Part shown: positions 6,076 to 13,256 of the stretch, in pieces
How the letters are laid out: every line of letters begins with the position of its first letter
Position numbering within the stretch: the first letter of the stretch is position 1
Assembly (NCBI GenBank): GCA_009995705.1
Contig: JAADBR010000110.1
Span: 1 to 14,665 of the forward strand
Direction of reading: 5' to 3'
Length of the DNA: 14,665 bases
Origin: Microcystis aeruginosa W13-11
GTDB taxonomy: Bacteria > Cyanobacteriota > Cyanobacteriia > Cyanobacteriales > Microcystaceae
Notes under the pieces: generated by a model
Told to the model about the DNA's origin: nothing
Seen by the model: the letters and a program-made list of their open reading frames with translations, nothing else
Databases searched by the model: none
Translations under genes and position numbers: made by a program

Positions 6076-7389
6076 TTAGACTATTTCGCCGTAGAGATCG
6101 TAGGTATCGGCCGCAGTGATTCGGACTGGTATGATCGCACCTAGAATCGCCTCCCCTGTCACATAAACCAAGCCATCCACTTCCGGGGAAAAACGAGCGG
6201 AACGCCCGATTAATTCTCCTGTTTCCGGGTTTTCCTGTTCGATGAGAACATCGACAGTGTGACCGATATAAGCTTGATTTTTGCGCTCCGAGATCGGTTG
6301 CTGAGTTAACATCAACCTTTCGCGGCGTTCGTCCATAATTGCCTGTGGCACTGGATTAGGCAGGCCAAAAGCGGCTGTACCTTCTTCGGCGGAGAAGGTA
6401 AACACCCCGACGTGATCGAACTCATGACGCTTGACAAATTCCAGCAGATGGCTGAAATGTTCCTCGGTTTCTCCGGGGAAACCGACGATAAAAGTCGTTC
6501 GTAAAACCGCGTTCGGGATAGCTTGCTTGAGCCGCTCGATAATGCCATCGTTGACTCGTCCTTGCCAGGGACGGTTCATCGCCCGCAGGATGTCGGGATG
6601 GGAATGCTGTAGCGGCAAGTCTAGATAGGGTAAAACATTCGGGCTCTCTCGGATCGCTTCGATAACCTTTGGCGTTAACCCGGTCGGGTAAGCGTAGTGA
6701 ACGCGAATCCAAGGTATATCGACTTCTGCCAGCGCTCGCAAGAGTTCCGCTAATTTGGGTTCGCCATATAAGTCTAACCCATAATTGGTTGTTATTTGCG
6801 AAATGAGAATTAATTCTTGAACCCCTTGGCTGGCCAATTGTCGCGCTTCCTTGACAATGGACTCGATCGAACGGGATCTCTGATCGCCGCGCAGGTGGGG
6901 AATAATACAGAAAGCACAGCGATAATCGCAGCCTTCGGCCACCCGCAGATAGGCGACTCCCTCGCTAGTGGTGCGATAACGGGGCAGATTTTCGTCGGCG
7001 ATAAAAGTGGGATCGGCACTGACTTCTTTGACTCGTTCTCCCGTCTCTACCCGTTCGACAATCTCGACGATTTTCTGATAATCCCCCGTGCCAACAATGG
7101 CCACGGCTTCCGGCAATTCCGTCAGGAGTTCATCTTGGAAATGTTGGGCCATACAGCCGGAGATAATAATTTTTTTATTAGCTTCCGCCAGTTCCACGAG
7201 GGTACGAACGGATTCTTCTCTAGCTGCTTGAATGAAACTACAGGTATTAACGATAACGTAATCGGCCAACTCCTCGTTATTATCTACGGGATAGCCGGCC
7301 TTGGCCAGCAGTCCTAACATATGCTCGGAGTCGATCCGGTTTTTCTCACAGCCTAGGTGTGAGATGGCGATGGTTGGCTTATTGCCCAT
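6076..7389 (-). CDS. rimO: Ribosomal protein uS12 methylthiotransferase RimO
   Basis: A radical-SAM enzyme that adds a methylthio group to the conserved aspartate of ribosomal protein S12. With the ATG at 7389 it is 437 residues, the normal size. It begins [20 protein letters not shown], carrying the RimO/MiaB first-cluster motif. N-terminal cluster cysteines are C14, C50 and C79. The radical-SAM CxxxCxxC is C154, C158 and C161 (CDYRCAFC). The last 60 or so residues form the TRAM domain. The RimO type rather than MiaB is supported by [15 protein letters not shown]. The frame is open to 7455, but those 22 extra codons begin inside a mobile-element end, so the later ATG is chosen. The gene is first in an operon with crhR. 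Its upstream region has been replaced by an IS-derived insert at 7441. Confidence 0.93.
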   Translation of the reverse strand: MGNKPTIAISHLGCEKNRIDSEHMLGLLAKAGYPVDNNEELADYVIVNTCSFIQAAREESVRTLVELAEANKKIIISGCMAQHFQDELLTELPEAVAIVGTGDYQKIVEIVERVETGERVKEVSADPTFIADENLPRYRTTSEGVAYLRVAEGCDYRCAFCIIPHLRGDQRSRSIESIVKEARQLASQGVQELILISQITTNYGLDLYGEPKLAELLRALAEVDIPWIRVHYAYPTGLTPKVIEAIRESPNVLPYLDLPLQHSHPDILRAMNRPWQGRVNDGIIERLKQAIPNAVLRTTFIVGFPGETEEHFSHLLEFVKRHEFDHVGVFTFSAEEGTAAFGLPNPVPQAIMDERRERLMLTQQPISERKNQAYIGHTVDVLIEQENPETGELIGRSARFSPEVDGLVYVTGEAILGAIIPVRITAADTYDLYGEIV

Positions 7390-7427
7390 GCGATCAAGTA
7401 TCAACCAAATCTTAAACTTCTCTTTTA

Positions 7428-7455
7428 ATGTTAAGACACTGTGAACCACTCTCAA
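7428..7455 (-). promoter_or_regulatory. Possible hybrid promoter for rimO-crhR
   Basis: On the minus strand, TTGAGA (7455-7450) lies within the terminal hairpin of the inserted element. After 16 bp comes TAACAT (7433-7428) in the flanking DNA. Initiation near 7421 would give a 5' leader of about 30 nt to the rimO ATG. The -10 box is weak. Confidence 0.3.
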
Positions 7456-7766
7456 CGGATTTGAGAGCTTCCTGCTTCAATGGGATGCGCTTTCTACCTT
7501 GAAAGATAGCAAGTCTTACCCTCCCTCTACAGGCAGCAGTCCTAGTTCCTAAGACCCAGACTTTTTCTTGCAACACGACCCGTTCAGCTTGGTTATCGCT
7601 TAAGGAATAGTGGTCAAGACTCGTTCATGATAACATAGTTTTTTGGAATTGTTTATATACAAAGTCAGCATTCATGAGGGTAACTGTGGGGTGAATTACT
7701 TCGCCCCTTTAAAAGCCCTGTCCCATCGCACTAAGCGCGAGGGAATTCTGCTGACACTAAGTTAAA
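7441..7766 (-). mobile_element. 326-bp internally deleted IS200/IS605-type element
   Basis: Both ends match the longer tnpB-bearing element at 12150-13227. The shared left end starts GTGAAC and has a hairpin of CTCTCAA / TTGAGAG (7449-7467). Nearby, 7521-7550 resembles the 3' end of tnpB. The shared right part covers ATGATAACATAG (from 7627), TATATACAAA and CAGCATTCAT (to about 7676), then ATCGC-ACTAAGCGCGAGGG and CTGCTGACACTAAGTTAAA (to 7766). An element-specific hairpin, GGGGTGAA / TTCGCCCC (7688-7707), replaces a different sequence in the long copy. Nearly all of tnpB is gone, so this is a non-autonomous MITE-like derivative. Strand follows the residual tnpB 3' end. It separates rimO from btpA. 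Confidence 0.72.
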
Positions 7767-7800
7767 ATAATTTCCTCCCCGTGGAATCGTGGGTAGGCCT

Positions 7801-7821
7801 TCACCCTGTTAAAATGGGTGA
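7801..7821. repeat. Small hairpin upstream of btpA
   Basis: TCACCC (7801-7806) pairs with GGGTGA (7816-7821) across a 9-nt A/T-rich loop. It overlaps the alternative upstream GTG of btpA (7818) and would lie in the leader if the GTG at 7860 is used. It may affect initiation, but this is speculative. Confidence 0.35.
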
Positions 7822-7859
7822 GCGGCACCTGGTTGGGGACGCTAAGAGTAGTAGACGCT

Positions 7860-8711
7860 GTGAACTTAATTGCAACTTTCAAGACAAAAAACCCGATTAT
7901 TGGCGTGGTTCATCTCGCCCCCCTGCCCACTTCCCCCCGTTGGGGTGGTAGTCTCAAGACGGTGATCGAGCGAGCTGAACAGGAGGCGACGGCTTTGGCT
8001 GCTGGTGGTGTTGATGGTTTGATTATCGAGAATTTTTTTGATGCCCCCTTTACTAAGCAACAGGTGGATCCTGCCGTGGTTAGTGCCATGACGTTAATTG
8101 TTGATCGCATTAAAAATCTGGTGGTCTTACCGATTGGTCTTAATGTTCTCCGCAATGATGCCCATAGTGCCTTAGCGATCGCTACCTGTGTCAATGCCCA
8201 ATTTATTCGGGTTAATGTGCTAACGGGGGTTATGGCCACCGATCAGGGCATTATTGAGGGTCAAGCCCACGAACTCTTGCGTTATCGGCGCGAATTGGGG
8301 TCTGAGGTCAAAATTTTAGCGGATGTTTTGGTTAAACACGCTCGCCCCTTGGGAACTCCTAATCTGACTACAGCAGTGCAAGATACGATCGAACGGGGAC
8401 TAGCAGACGGGGTGATTCTCTCTGGTTGGGCCACCGGTAGTCCCCCCAGTTTTGAGGATTTGGAACTGGCAGTGGCGGCGGCCAAGGGAACACCGGTTTT
8501 TATCGGCAGCGGGGCTGATTTGGACAATATCGGCCGGTTGCTGCTGGCCGCCGATGGGGTGATCGTGGCCAGTTCCCTCAAGCGTCATGGCAAAATTACT
8601 GAACCGGTGGATCCGATCCGGGTGTCGCAATTTGTGGAAACAGCCCGACAGATCAACGATCAAAAGGCAAAAATTAATAATTCTCTCCCTTCTTTGCCTC
8701 TGTCCACATAA
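7860..8711 (+). CDS. btpA: Photosystem I biogenesis protein BtpA
   Basis: BtpA is a thylakoid-associated extrinsic protein needed in Synechocystis for stable accumulation of the photosystem I reaction-centre proteins. It has a TIM-barrel fold related to indole-3-glycerol phosphate synthase and phosphoribosyl isomerases. The diagnostic N-terminal signature PIIGVVHLAPLPTSPRWGG is present, and later barrel segments are intact (GGVDGLIIENFFDAPF, VLPIGLNVLRNDA, DGVILSGWATGSPPS, PVFIGSGADLDNIGRLL). I prefer the GTG at 7860 (283 residues), which puts the signature close to the N-terminus as in homologues. A GTG at 7818 would add 14 residues without family resemblance, and neither start has a clear Shine-Dalgarno. 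The gene begins 93 bp beyond the end of the 7441-7766 element, so its native promoter may be displaced. Confidence 0.9.
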   Translation: MNLIATFKTKNPIIGVVHLAPLPTSPRWGGSLKTVIERAEQEATALAAGGVDGLIIENFFDAPFTKQQVDPAVVSAMTLIVDRIKNLVVLPIGLNVLRNDAHSALAIATCVNAQFIRVNVLTGVMATDQGIIEGQAHELLRYRRELGSEVKILADVLVKHARPLGTPNLTTAVQDTIERGLADGVILSGWATGSPPSFEDLELAVAAAKGTPVFIGSGADLDNIGRLLLAADGVIVASSLKRHGKITEPVDPIRVSQFVETARQINDQKAKINNSLPSLPLST

Positions 8712-8741
8712 CCCCTTGCTAGAATGGCGGATAGTTATCGG

Positions 8742-8771
8742 CCGTCAGCTTTCAGCCGTCAAGCTTTCAGC
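8742..8771. repeat. Two tandem copies of a 14-15 bp repeat
   Basis: CCGTCAGCTTTCAG (8742-8755) is followed directly by CCGTCAAGCTTTCAG (8756-8770). Short 'cagctttcag' repeats of this type are common between cyanobacterial genes. The rest of 8712-8872 shows no gene or clear terminator. Confidence 0.55.
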
Positions 8772-8872
8772 TAATACATAGCTATTTTTTGACCTTTAGG
8801 CGAAATCAAGCTCCCGAAAACCCTATTAACCCAAAATGCTCACAATATCGTTGATTTAATCTAAATAATATT

Positions 8873-9859
8873 ATGCGTCGTCGTTCTGTACCTTGGATTC
8901 ATCGCTACTCCCGGCCTCTAATTGGAGGCGTTTCAATCGTCGGGGCGATTCTGACTGGCTATTTGACCATTACCAAACTGACGGGAGGGACTACAGCCTG
9001 TACCGCCGGGGCTAGTGATGGGGCTGGTTGTACTGGTGTTCTTAATAGTCCCTACGCTACGGTTTTCGGGCTACCCTTGAGTTTGTTCGGTTTTTTGGCC
9101 TACATTGCCATGGCAGTTTTTGCCCTCAGTCCTCTATTTATTAATGGGGAAATTCAGAAAAATCTCCGCAAAAGTTTAGAAAATAATACTTGGCTATTGC
9201 TGTTAGCGGGGGCGACGGCGATGGCGGTATTTAGTGGTTATTTAATGTATATTCTAGCCACGGAATTAAAGGAATTGTGTCCCTACTGCATCACTTCGGC
9301 TTTGTTCGCTTTAACTTTATTAATTCTCACAATTGTCGGTCGCGAATGGGAAGGTTTAGGACAAATTATACTGCCGATGGTTGTAGTGGCCATGGTTACT
9401 TTGGTGGGAACTTTAGCGGTTTATGCGGGAGTAAATTCCCCGACGGTGGCAGGAGGAAAAGAAGAAATTACCCGGCCAATGACAGCGGCTACACCCCCCT
9501 ATGGTTGGGAAGTAACCACGGTTTCGGAAGAGACAGAAATTGCCCTGGCTAAACATTTAAAAGCAATTGGTGCGAGAGAATACGGGGCTTTTTGGTGTCC
9601 CCACTGTTACGATCAAAAACAGTTATTCGGTAAGGAAGCGGGAGAAATCCTCAAAAAAGAAGGGGTTTATATCGAATGCGATCCCCAAGGGGTTAATGGT
9701 AATCCCCAAGCTTGTCGCGATGCCGGAATTAAAGGTTTCCCCACTTGGATTATTAAGGGTCAAGAATATTCGGGAACCCAAAGATTAGAGAAATTAGCGG
9801 AGGTTTCCGGTTATACCGGCCCGATGAATTTTAAATATACAGTTCCGGGTCGCAAGTAG
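8873..9859 (+). CDS. VKOR-thioredoxin fusion protein (thiol oxidoreductase)
   Basis: A 328-residue bacterial vitamin K epoxide reductase homologue fused to a thioredoxin-like domain. It couples disulfide formation in lumenal or periplasmic proteins to quinone reduction. Membrane segments are visible at about 15-35, 65-88, 108-130, 138-157 and 166-187. Loop cysteines C43 and C53 and the active-site pair C136-C139 (CPYC) are present, followed by a Trx domain with WCPHC (C242, C245) and the cis-proline region GFPTW (288-292). Two further Trx-domain cysteines, C269 and C281, could form a structural or regulatory disulfide. The order matches the Synechococcus VKOR whose structure is known. The ATG at 8873 is the natural start; the basic N-terminus RRR fits an inside-positive topology. 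The gene is monocistronic and followed by a terminator at 9871. Confidence 0.92.
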   Translation: MRRRSVPWIHRYSRPLIGGVSIVGAILTGYLTITKLTGGTTACTAGASDGAGCTGVLNSPYATVFGLPLSLFGFLAYIAMAVFALSPLFINGEIQKNLRKSLENNTWLLLLAGATAMAVFSGYLMYILATELKELCPYCITSALFALTLLILTIVGREWEGLGQIILPMVVVAMVTLVGTLAVYAGVNSPTVAGGKEEITRPMTAATPPYGWEVTTVSEETEIALAKHLKAIGAREYGAFWCPHCYDQKQLFGKEAGEILKKEGVYIECDPQGVNGNPQACRDAGIKGFPTWIIKGQEYSGTQRLEKLAEVSGYTGPMNFKYTVPGRK

Positions 9860-9870
9860 AAAAATATTGA

Positions 9871-9893
9871 GGGGTTGAACCTTGTTCAGCCCC
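9871..9893 (+). terminator. Intrinsic terminator-like hairpin after the VKOR gene
   Basis: GGGGTTGAAC (9871-9880) pairs with GTTCAGCCCC (9884-9893) over 10 bp with one G-U pair and a 3-nt loop, 12 bp after the stop codon. The following tract (CAACATTTTAT) is only moderately T-rich, so termination may be partial. The rest of 9894-10100 shows no convincing gene. Confidence 0.6.
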
Positions 9894-10100
9894 AACATTT
9901 TATGGATCTTCGTTACTTGGTATGGTTCGATAGGGGGGCATAAATCGACTAAATTCTTATCTGGCAAGAGATTTAATTGATTAGTTCGCTCTAGAGCAAA
10001 AACAATCGACAAAAATCGCCAAATGCCTTTCTAAATAAGGGTTCCATCCCTTATAACCCCCGTCTATTGCATAACACAAACCGAAGAACCGAAATTTGAT

Positions 10101-10316
10101 ATGTTTTCCGAAGTTCAATTAACCGAAGATCTGCCAGAATCTAATTTGTCTCGTGGCACTCACGCGATTATCGTGGATTATTGTCCTCGACCCGAAGGCC
10201 AAGAGGATGGCTATGTTTTAGAAGTGTTAAATAATCAGGGAAAAGCTTATACAGTTATCGCCGTAGAAGTTTCCAAGATTGAATCGATTCAAAATCTTAA
10301 ACAAGATGAATTGTAA
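10101..10316 (+). CDS. Small DUF4926-like protein
   Basis: A 71-residue acidic protein. The pattern 'LTEDLPESNLSRGTHAIIVD' followed by 'DGYVLEVLNNQGKAYTVIAV' looks like the small beta-rich DUF4926 family, whose members start with a short leader, then a turn that sets up a GTxGxIVE-type strand, then a strand resembling YxVEF. The function of the family is not established; members are sometimes next to toxin-like genes, but no partner gene is here. The gene stands alone between the VKOR gene and ilvA. A coding frame, rather than chance, is supported by conserved-looking hydrophobic alternation. Confidence 0.6.
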   Translation: MFSEVQLTEDLPESNLSRGTHAIIVDYCPRPEGQEDGYVLEVLNNQGKAYTVIAVEVSKIESIQNLKQDEL

Positions 10317-10641
10317 ATTATATAATTCTGTTATTCTTCGCTGTGATTTCCTAGAAAACTGAGGGTCAATAAGCGTAACCCACCATCCTTTTTTTGTGGA
10401 TGTCCCCCTTTTAGTATTTGTGGTGATCTAAAGAGATTTGACGACACCAGAGGCACGCTATTTTTTGAGATTGCCCGTATTTTAAAAGCCAAACAACCCT
10501 AGGCAGCGGAGAGCAAAAATCGTTCGACAAAAACTCACGCCGAAGTCTGACGGTTGATAGCTCTTTATTGCTAATCGGACTGACGATGATCTATTCTGGA
10601 TCCTAGCCTGACTTGCCAATCCCCACTGCCAAAAAAGAATA
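10317..10641. other. Non-coding region upstream of ilvA
   Basis: No gene is visible in these 325 bases. They contain a weak hairpin around a T7 tract (CATCC 10385-10389 / GGATG 10398-10402), next to GCGTAACCCACCATCC, which resembles dispersed 'gcgttaccc' cyanobacterial repeats. Near ilvA two similar segments, GTCTGACGGTTGAT (about 10546) and GACTGACGATGAT (about 10579), form an imperfect direct repeat. I could not identify a T-box, attenuator peptide or clear promoter. Confidence 0.5.
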
Positions 10642-12153
10642 ATGTACTGCGATTACCTGGTTCAAATCCTCACCGCACGCGTCTATGATGTCGCCCAAGA
10701 AACCCCCTTGGAATTTGCCCCCAATCTCTCCCAACGCTTGCACAATCAGCTTTTACTCAAGCGCGAGGATATGCAGTCGGTTTTCTCTTTTAAACTGCGC
10801 GGCGCATACAATAAAATGGCGCATTTGTCAAGGGATTTGTTGCAAAAAGGCGTAATTGCTGCCTCGGCGGGAAATCATGCCCAGGGAGTCGCTTTGGGGG
10901 CGCGGCAATTGGGAACCCAAGCGATTATCGTTATGCCTGTCACCACTCCGCAAGTCAAAATCGACGCAGTAAAAGCCCGGGGGGGGATTGTTGTCCTGCA
11001 CGGTGACACCTACGATGATTCATACACCTACGCACGGCAGTTAGAAGCGGAAAAAGGCTTAACTTTTATCCATCCCTTCGATGATCCAGAGGTAATCGCC
11101 GGCCAGGGTACGATCGGTATGGAAATTTTACGACAATATCAGCAACCGATCGAGGCCATTTTTGTCGCTATTGGTGGCGGTGGGCTAATATCAGGTATTG
11201 CAGCCTATGTCAAGCGTTTACGCCCAGAAATTAAAATTATCGGGGTGGAACCTGTGGACTCAGACGCGATGAATCAATCCCTAAAAGCCGGTTATCGGGT
11301 GCGTTTGTCGCAAGTGGGATTATTTGCCGATGGGGTGGCGGTGCGGGAGGTGGGAGAGGAGACTTTTCGTCTCTGTCAGCAGTATGTGGACGAGATTATT
11401 CTCGTGGATACGGATGATATTTGTGCCGCGATTAAGGATATTTTTCAGGATACACGCTCGATTTTAGAACCTGCGGGGGCATTAGCGGTAGCAGGAGCGA
11501 AAGCTTATGTAGAAAGAGAAGGAATTGAGGATAAAACCCTCGTTGCTGTGGCTTGTGGGGCGAATATGAACTTTGATCGTCTGCGGTTTGTGGCGGAAAG
11601 GGCAGAATTAGGGGAACGGCGCGAGGCGTTGTATGCTGTGACTATTCCCGAACAACCGGGCAGTTTACGGCGTTTTTGCGAATGTGTCGGCAAACGCAAT
11701 TTAACCGAATTTAGTTATCGCATTGCCGATGAAAAAGAAGCGCATATTTTTGTCGGCGCCCAGATCGAAAATCGCAGCGATGCCAAGAAATTAGCCGAGA
11801 GTTTTGAAGCTTGCGGCTTTAAAACCCTTGATATTAGCGATGATGAATTGACTAAATTGCATCTGCGCCACATGGTGGGAGGGCGATCGCATTTAGCCGA
11901 TCATGAATTATTTTATCGCTTCGAGTTTCCCGAACGACCGGGGGCTTTAATGAAATTTGTCGCCTCCATGAGTCCCCACTGGAATATCAGTGTTTTCCAT
12001 TATCGCAACAACGGGGCCGATTATGGGCGCATCGTCGTGGGCATACAGGTCCCCCCCGATGAAATGAATCAATGGCAAGCTTTTCTCGATACTCTCGGCT
12101 ATCGTTATTGGGATGAAAGTCAAAACCGGGCCTATCAGTTATTTCTAGGGTGA
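10642..12153 (+). CDS. ilvA: Threonine ammonia-lyase, biosynthetic (IlvA)
   Basis: A PLP enzyme that deaminates threonine to 2-oxobutanoate, the first step of isoleucine synthesis. It has 503 residues, close to the usual biosynthetic form. The PLP lysine is K51 in SFKLRGAYNKM. SAGNHAQG (75-82) binds the substrate carboxylate, and GGGGLISG (178-185) holds the cofactor phosphate. Two ACT-like regulatory domains follow, at about 325-400 and 420-500, so isoleucine feedback inhibition is expected. The start MYCDYLVQILTARVYDVAQE fits cyanobacterial IlvA. The TGA stop (12151-12153) coincides with the conserved first bases (GTGAAC) of the IS605-type element inserted at 12150, so the element may supply the stop. 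The C-terminus YQLFLG resembles the FFLAG end of E. coli IlvA, so little or nothing seems to be lost. Confidence 0.95.
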   Translation: MYCDYLVQILTARVYDVAQETPLEFAPNLSQRLHNQLLLKREDMQSVFSFKLRGAYNKMAHLSRDLLQKGVIAASAGNHAQGVALGARQLGTQAIIVMPVTTPQVKIDAVKARGGIVVLHGDTYDDSYTYARQLEAEKGLTFIHPFDDPEVIAGQGTIGMEILRQYQQPIEAIFVAIGGGGLISGIAAYVKRLRPEIKIIGVEPVDSDAMNQSLKAGYRVRLSQVGLFADGVAVREVGEETFRLCQQYVDEIILVDTDDICAAIKDIFQDTRSILEPAGALAVAGAKAYVEREGIEDKTLVAVACGANMNFDRLRFVAERAELGERREALYAVTIPEQPGSLRRFCECVGKRNLTEFSYRIADEKEAHIFVGAQIENRSDAKKLAESFEACGFKTLDISDDELTKLHLRHMVGGRSHLADHELFYRFEFPERPGALMKFVASMSPHWNISVFHYRNNGADYGRIVVGIQVPPDEMNQWQAFLDTLGYRYWDESQNRAYQLFLG

Positions 12154-12157
12154 ACTA

Positions 12158-12176
12158 CTCTCAAGGTCGTTGAGAG
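12158..12176 (-). repeat. Terminal hairpin of the IS605-type element
   Basis: CTCTCAA (12158-12164) and TTGAGAG (12170-12176) form a 7-bp stem with a 5-nt loop. The same stem with a different loop sequence occurs in the short copy at 7449-7467, so the structure is conserved while the loop is not. This is expected of an end recognised by a Y1 transposase. By analogy with known elements it could also be the scaffold tail of a TnpB guide RNA. Confidence 0.6.
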
Positions 12177-12180
12177 CTTC

Positions 12181-13087
12181 CTATTTCACGGGGGATTGCC
12201 TCAAGACGGACTTACGCCCAGATTTTGGTCTTATGTCCCCTCTATAGGCAGTATCGCTAGTTCCTAACGACAATATCCGTAAGGCTTCATTTCTGATATT
12301 TATTGCCGCATTTATGTCCCGGTCATGGGTTGTTTGACAATGTTCACAAGCCCAACTTCTAACCTCAAGCGGCAAACTACCCACTTGATTCAGACAGACA
12401 TGACAAGTTTTAGAACTAGGGAAAAATCTATCAACTTCGATATAAGTTTTCCCCTCCCATTCTGCCTTGTATTTAAGCATTGTACAAAACATTCCACAAC
12501 CACAATCACTAATAGCCTTAGCTAAATTATGATTGCGTACCATGCCTTTGACATTGAGATTTTCTACCGCAATAACTTGGTTTTCGTTAACTATCTTACG
12601 GGATAGCTTGTGAAGAAAATCCTCACGACATCTTGAGATTTTAGAATGGACTTTAGCTACTTTACGTCTAGCTTTCAAATTTCCTGTGACGAACACAATA
12701 AACTAATCCAATTTTAGGAAGCTTTAGATAATCCCCCTCAAATTTGACATTAGCTGGATAGTTAATTGATTGCTTACCATGTTTAGATTTGAATCTTGGT
12801 AATCTAGCTCGTTTTTCAAAGAAATTTTGATAAGCTTGCGATAAGTTCAAAGCGACAAACTGTAAACAATGAGAATAAGCATCTGTCAACCACTCATATT
12901 CTTTTTTGAGACTGGGCAATAGTCCCTGAACATAGTTTCGTGTCAGTCCTTTTCCTGTGGTTTTATAGGTTTCTTTGCATAAATTCAGGGAATAATTCCA
13001 AAACCAACGACAACAACCAAAGCTTTTTGCTAAGGCTATTTCTTGCTCGGTATTAGGCTTAAGTCTGAATTTGTACGCTTTATACAT
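12181..13087 (-). pseudogene. tnpB: TnpB (RNA-guided nuclease) with internal deletion and frameshift
   Basis: Two overlapping frames together form a truncated TnpB. The first (13087 to about 12680; an ATG at 13099 is also possible) starts MYKAYKFRLKPNTEQEIALA and runs to LPKIGLVYCVRHRKFE. The second (about 12690 to 12181) resumes at LKARRKVAKVHSKI and continues to the end. It keeps the RuvC-II glutamate (VIAVENLNVKGM), the zinc-finger cysteines (CHVC and CEHC) and the RuvC-III aspartate (HDRDINAAINI). The segment expected between them, roughly 80-90 residues including the RuvC-I catalytic aspartate (usually GIDLG), is absent, and the frame changes at the junction. DNA cleavage should therefore be lost. 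Related full-length proteins are about 400 residues; these two parts total about 300. Confidence 0.85.
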
Positions 13088-13256
13088 AAGAGTTATCAAG
13101 AAACTAAAACTATGATAACATAGTTTTTAAGGAATTTTCTATATACAAATTCAGCATTCATCCCTGTTGGTGAGCTTGTCGAACCATCGCGCTTAGCGCG
13201 AGGGACTTCTGCTGACACTAAGTTAAATCGCCATTTTTAGGAAGTTATCAGCACAG

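Larger units (their letters stand above)
12150..13227 (-). mobile_element. IS200/IS605-type (IS1341-like) element with broken tnpB
   Basis: Ends are defined by comparison with the short copy at 7441-7766. The end downstream of tnpB is GTGAAC with hairpin CTCTCAA / TTGAGAG (12158-12176). The other end holds hairpin TCGCGC-TTA-GCGCGA (13187-13201) and finishes CTGCTGACACTAAGTTAAA (to 13227). Subterminal hairpins without inverted repeats suit Y1-transposase elements. No tnpA is present, so mobility would need a transposase in trans. A further palindrome with a 9-bp stem (13106-13127) lies just upstream of tnpB. The element fills nearly the whole gap between ilvA and rsmH. Boundaries are accurate to a few bases because the target motif cannot be separated from the shared ends. 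Confidence 0.78.

Noticed and set aside
6817..7317. Plus-strand 166-residue open frame
   Set aside because: Lies wholly antisense within rimO; its length follows from codon bias of the real gene.
7390..7455. 22-codon N-terminal extension of rimO
   Set aside because: Begins inside the inserted element and is not part of the RimO family; ATG at 7389 gives the expected N-terminus.
8587..8781. Plus-strand frame crossing the btpA end
   Set aside because: Mostly inside btpA in another frame and ending in a simple tandem repeat.
9794..10012. Minus-strand 72-residue open frame
   Set aside because: Overlaps the VKOR 3' end and its terminator hairpin; no family resemblance.
10317..10641. T-box or leader-peptide attenuator upstream of ilvA
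   Set aside because: No isoleucine-codon-rich peptide or terminator/antiterminator pair could be drawn.
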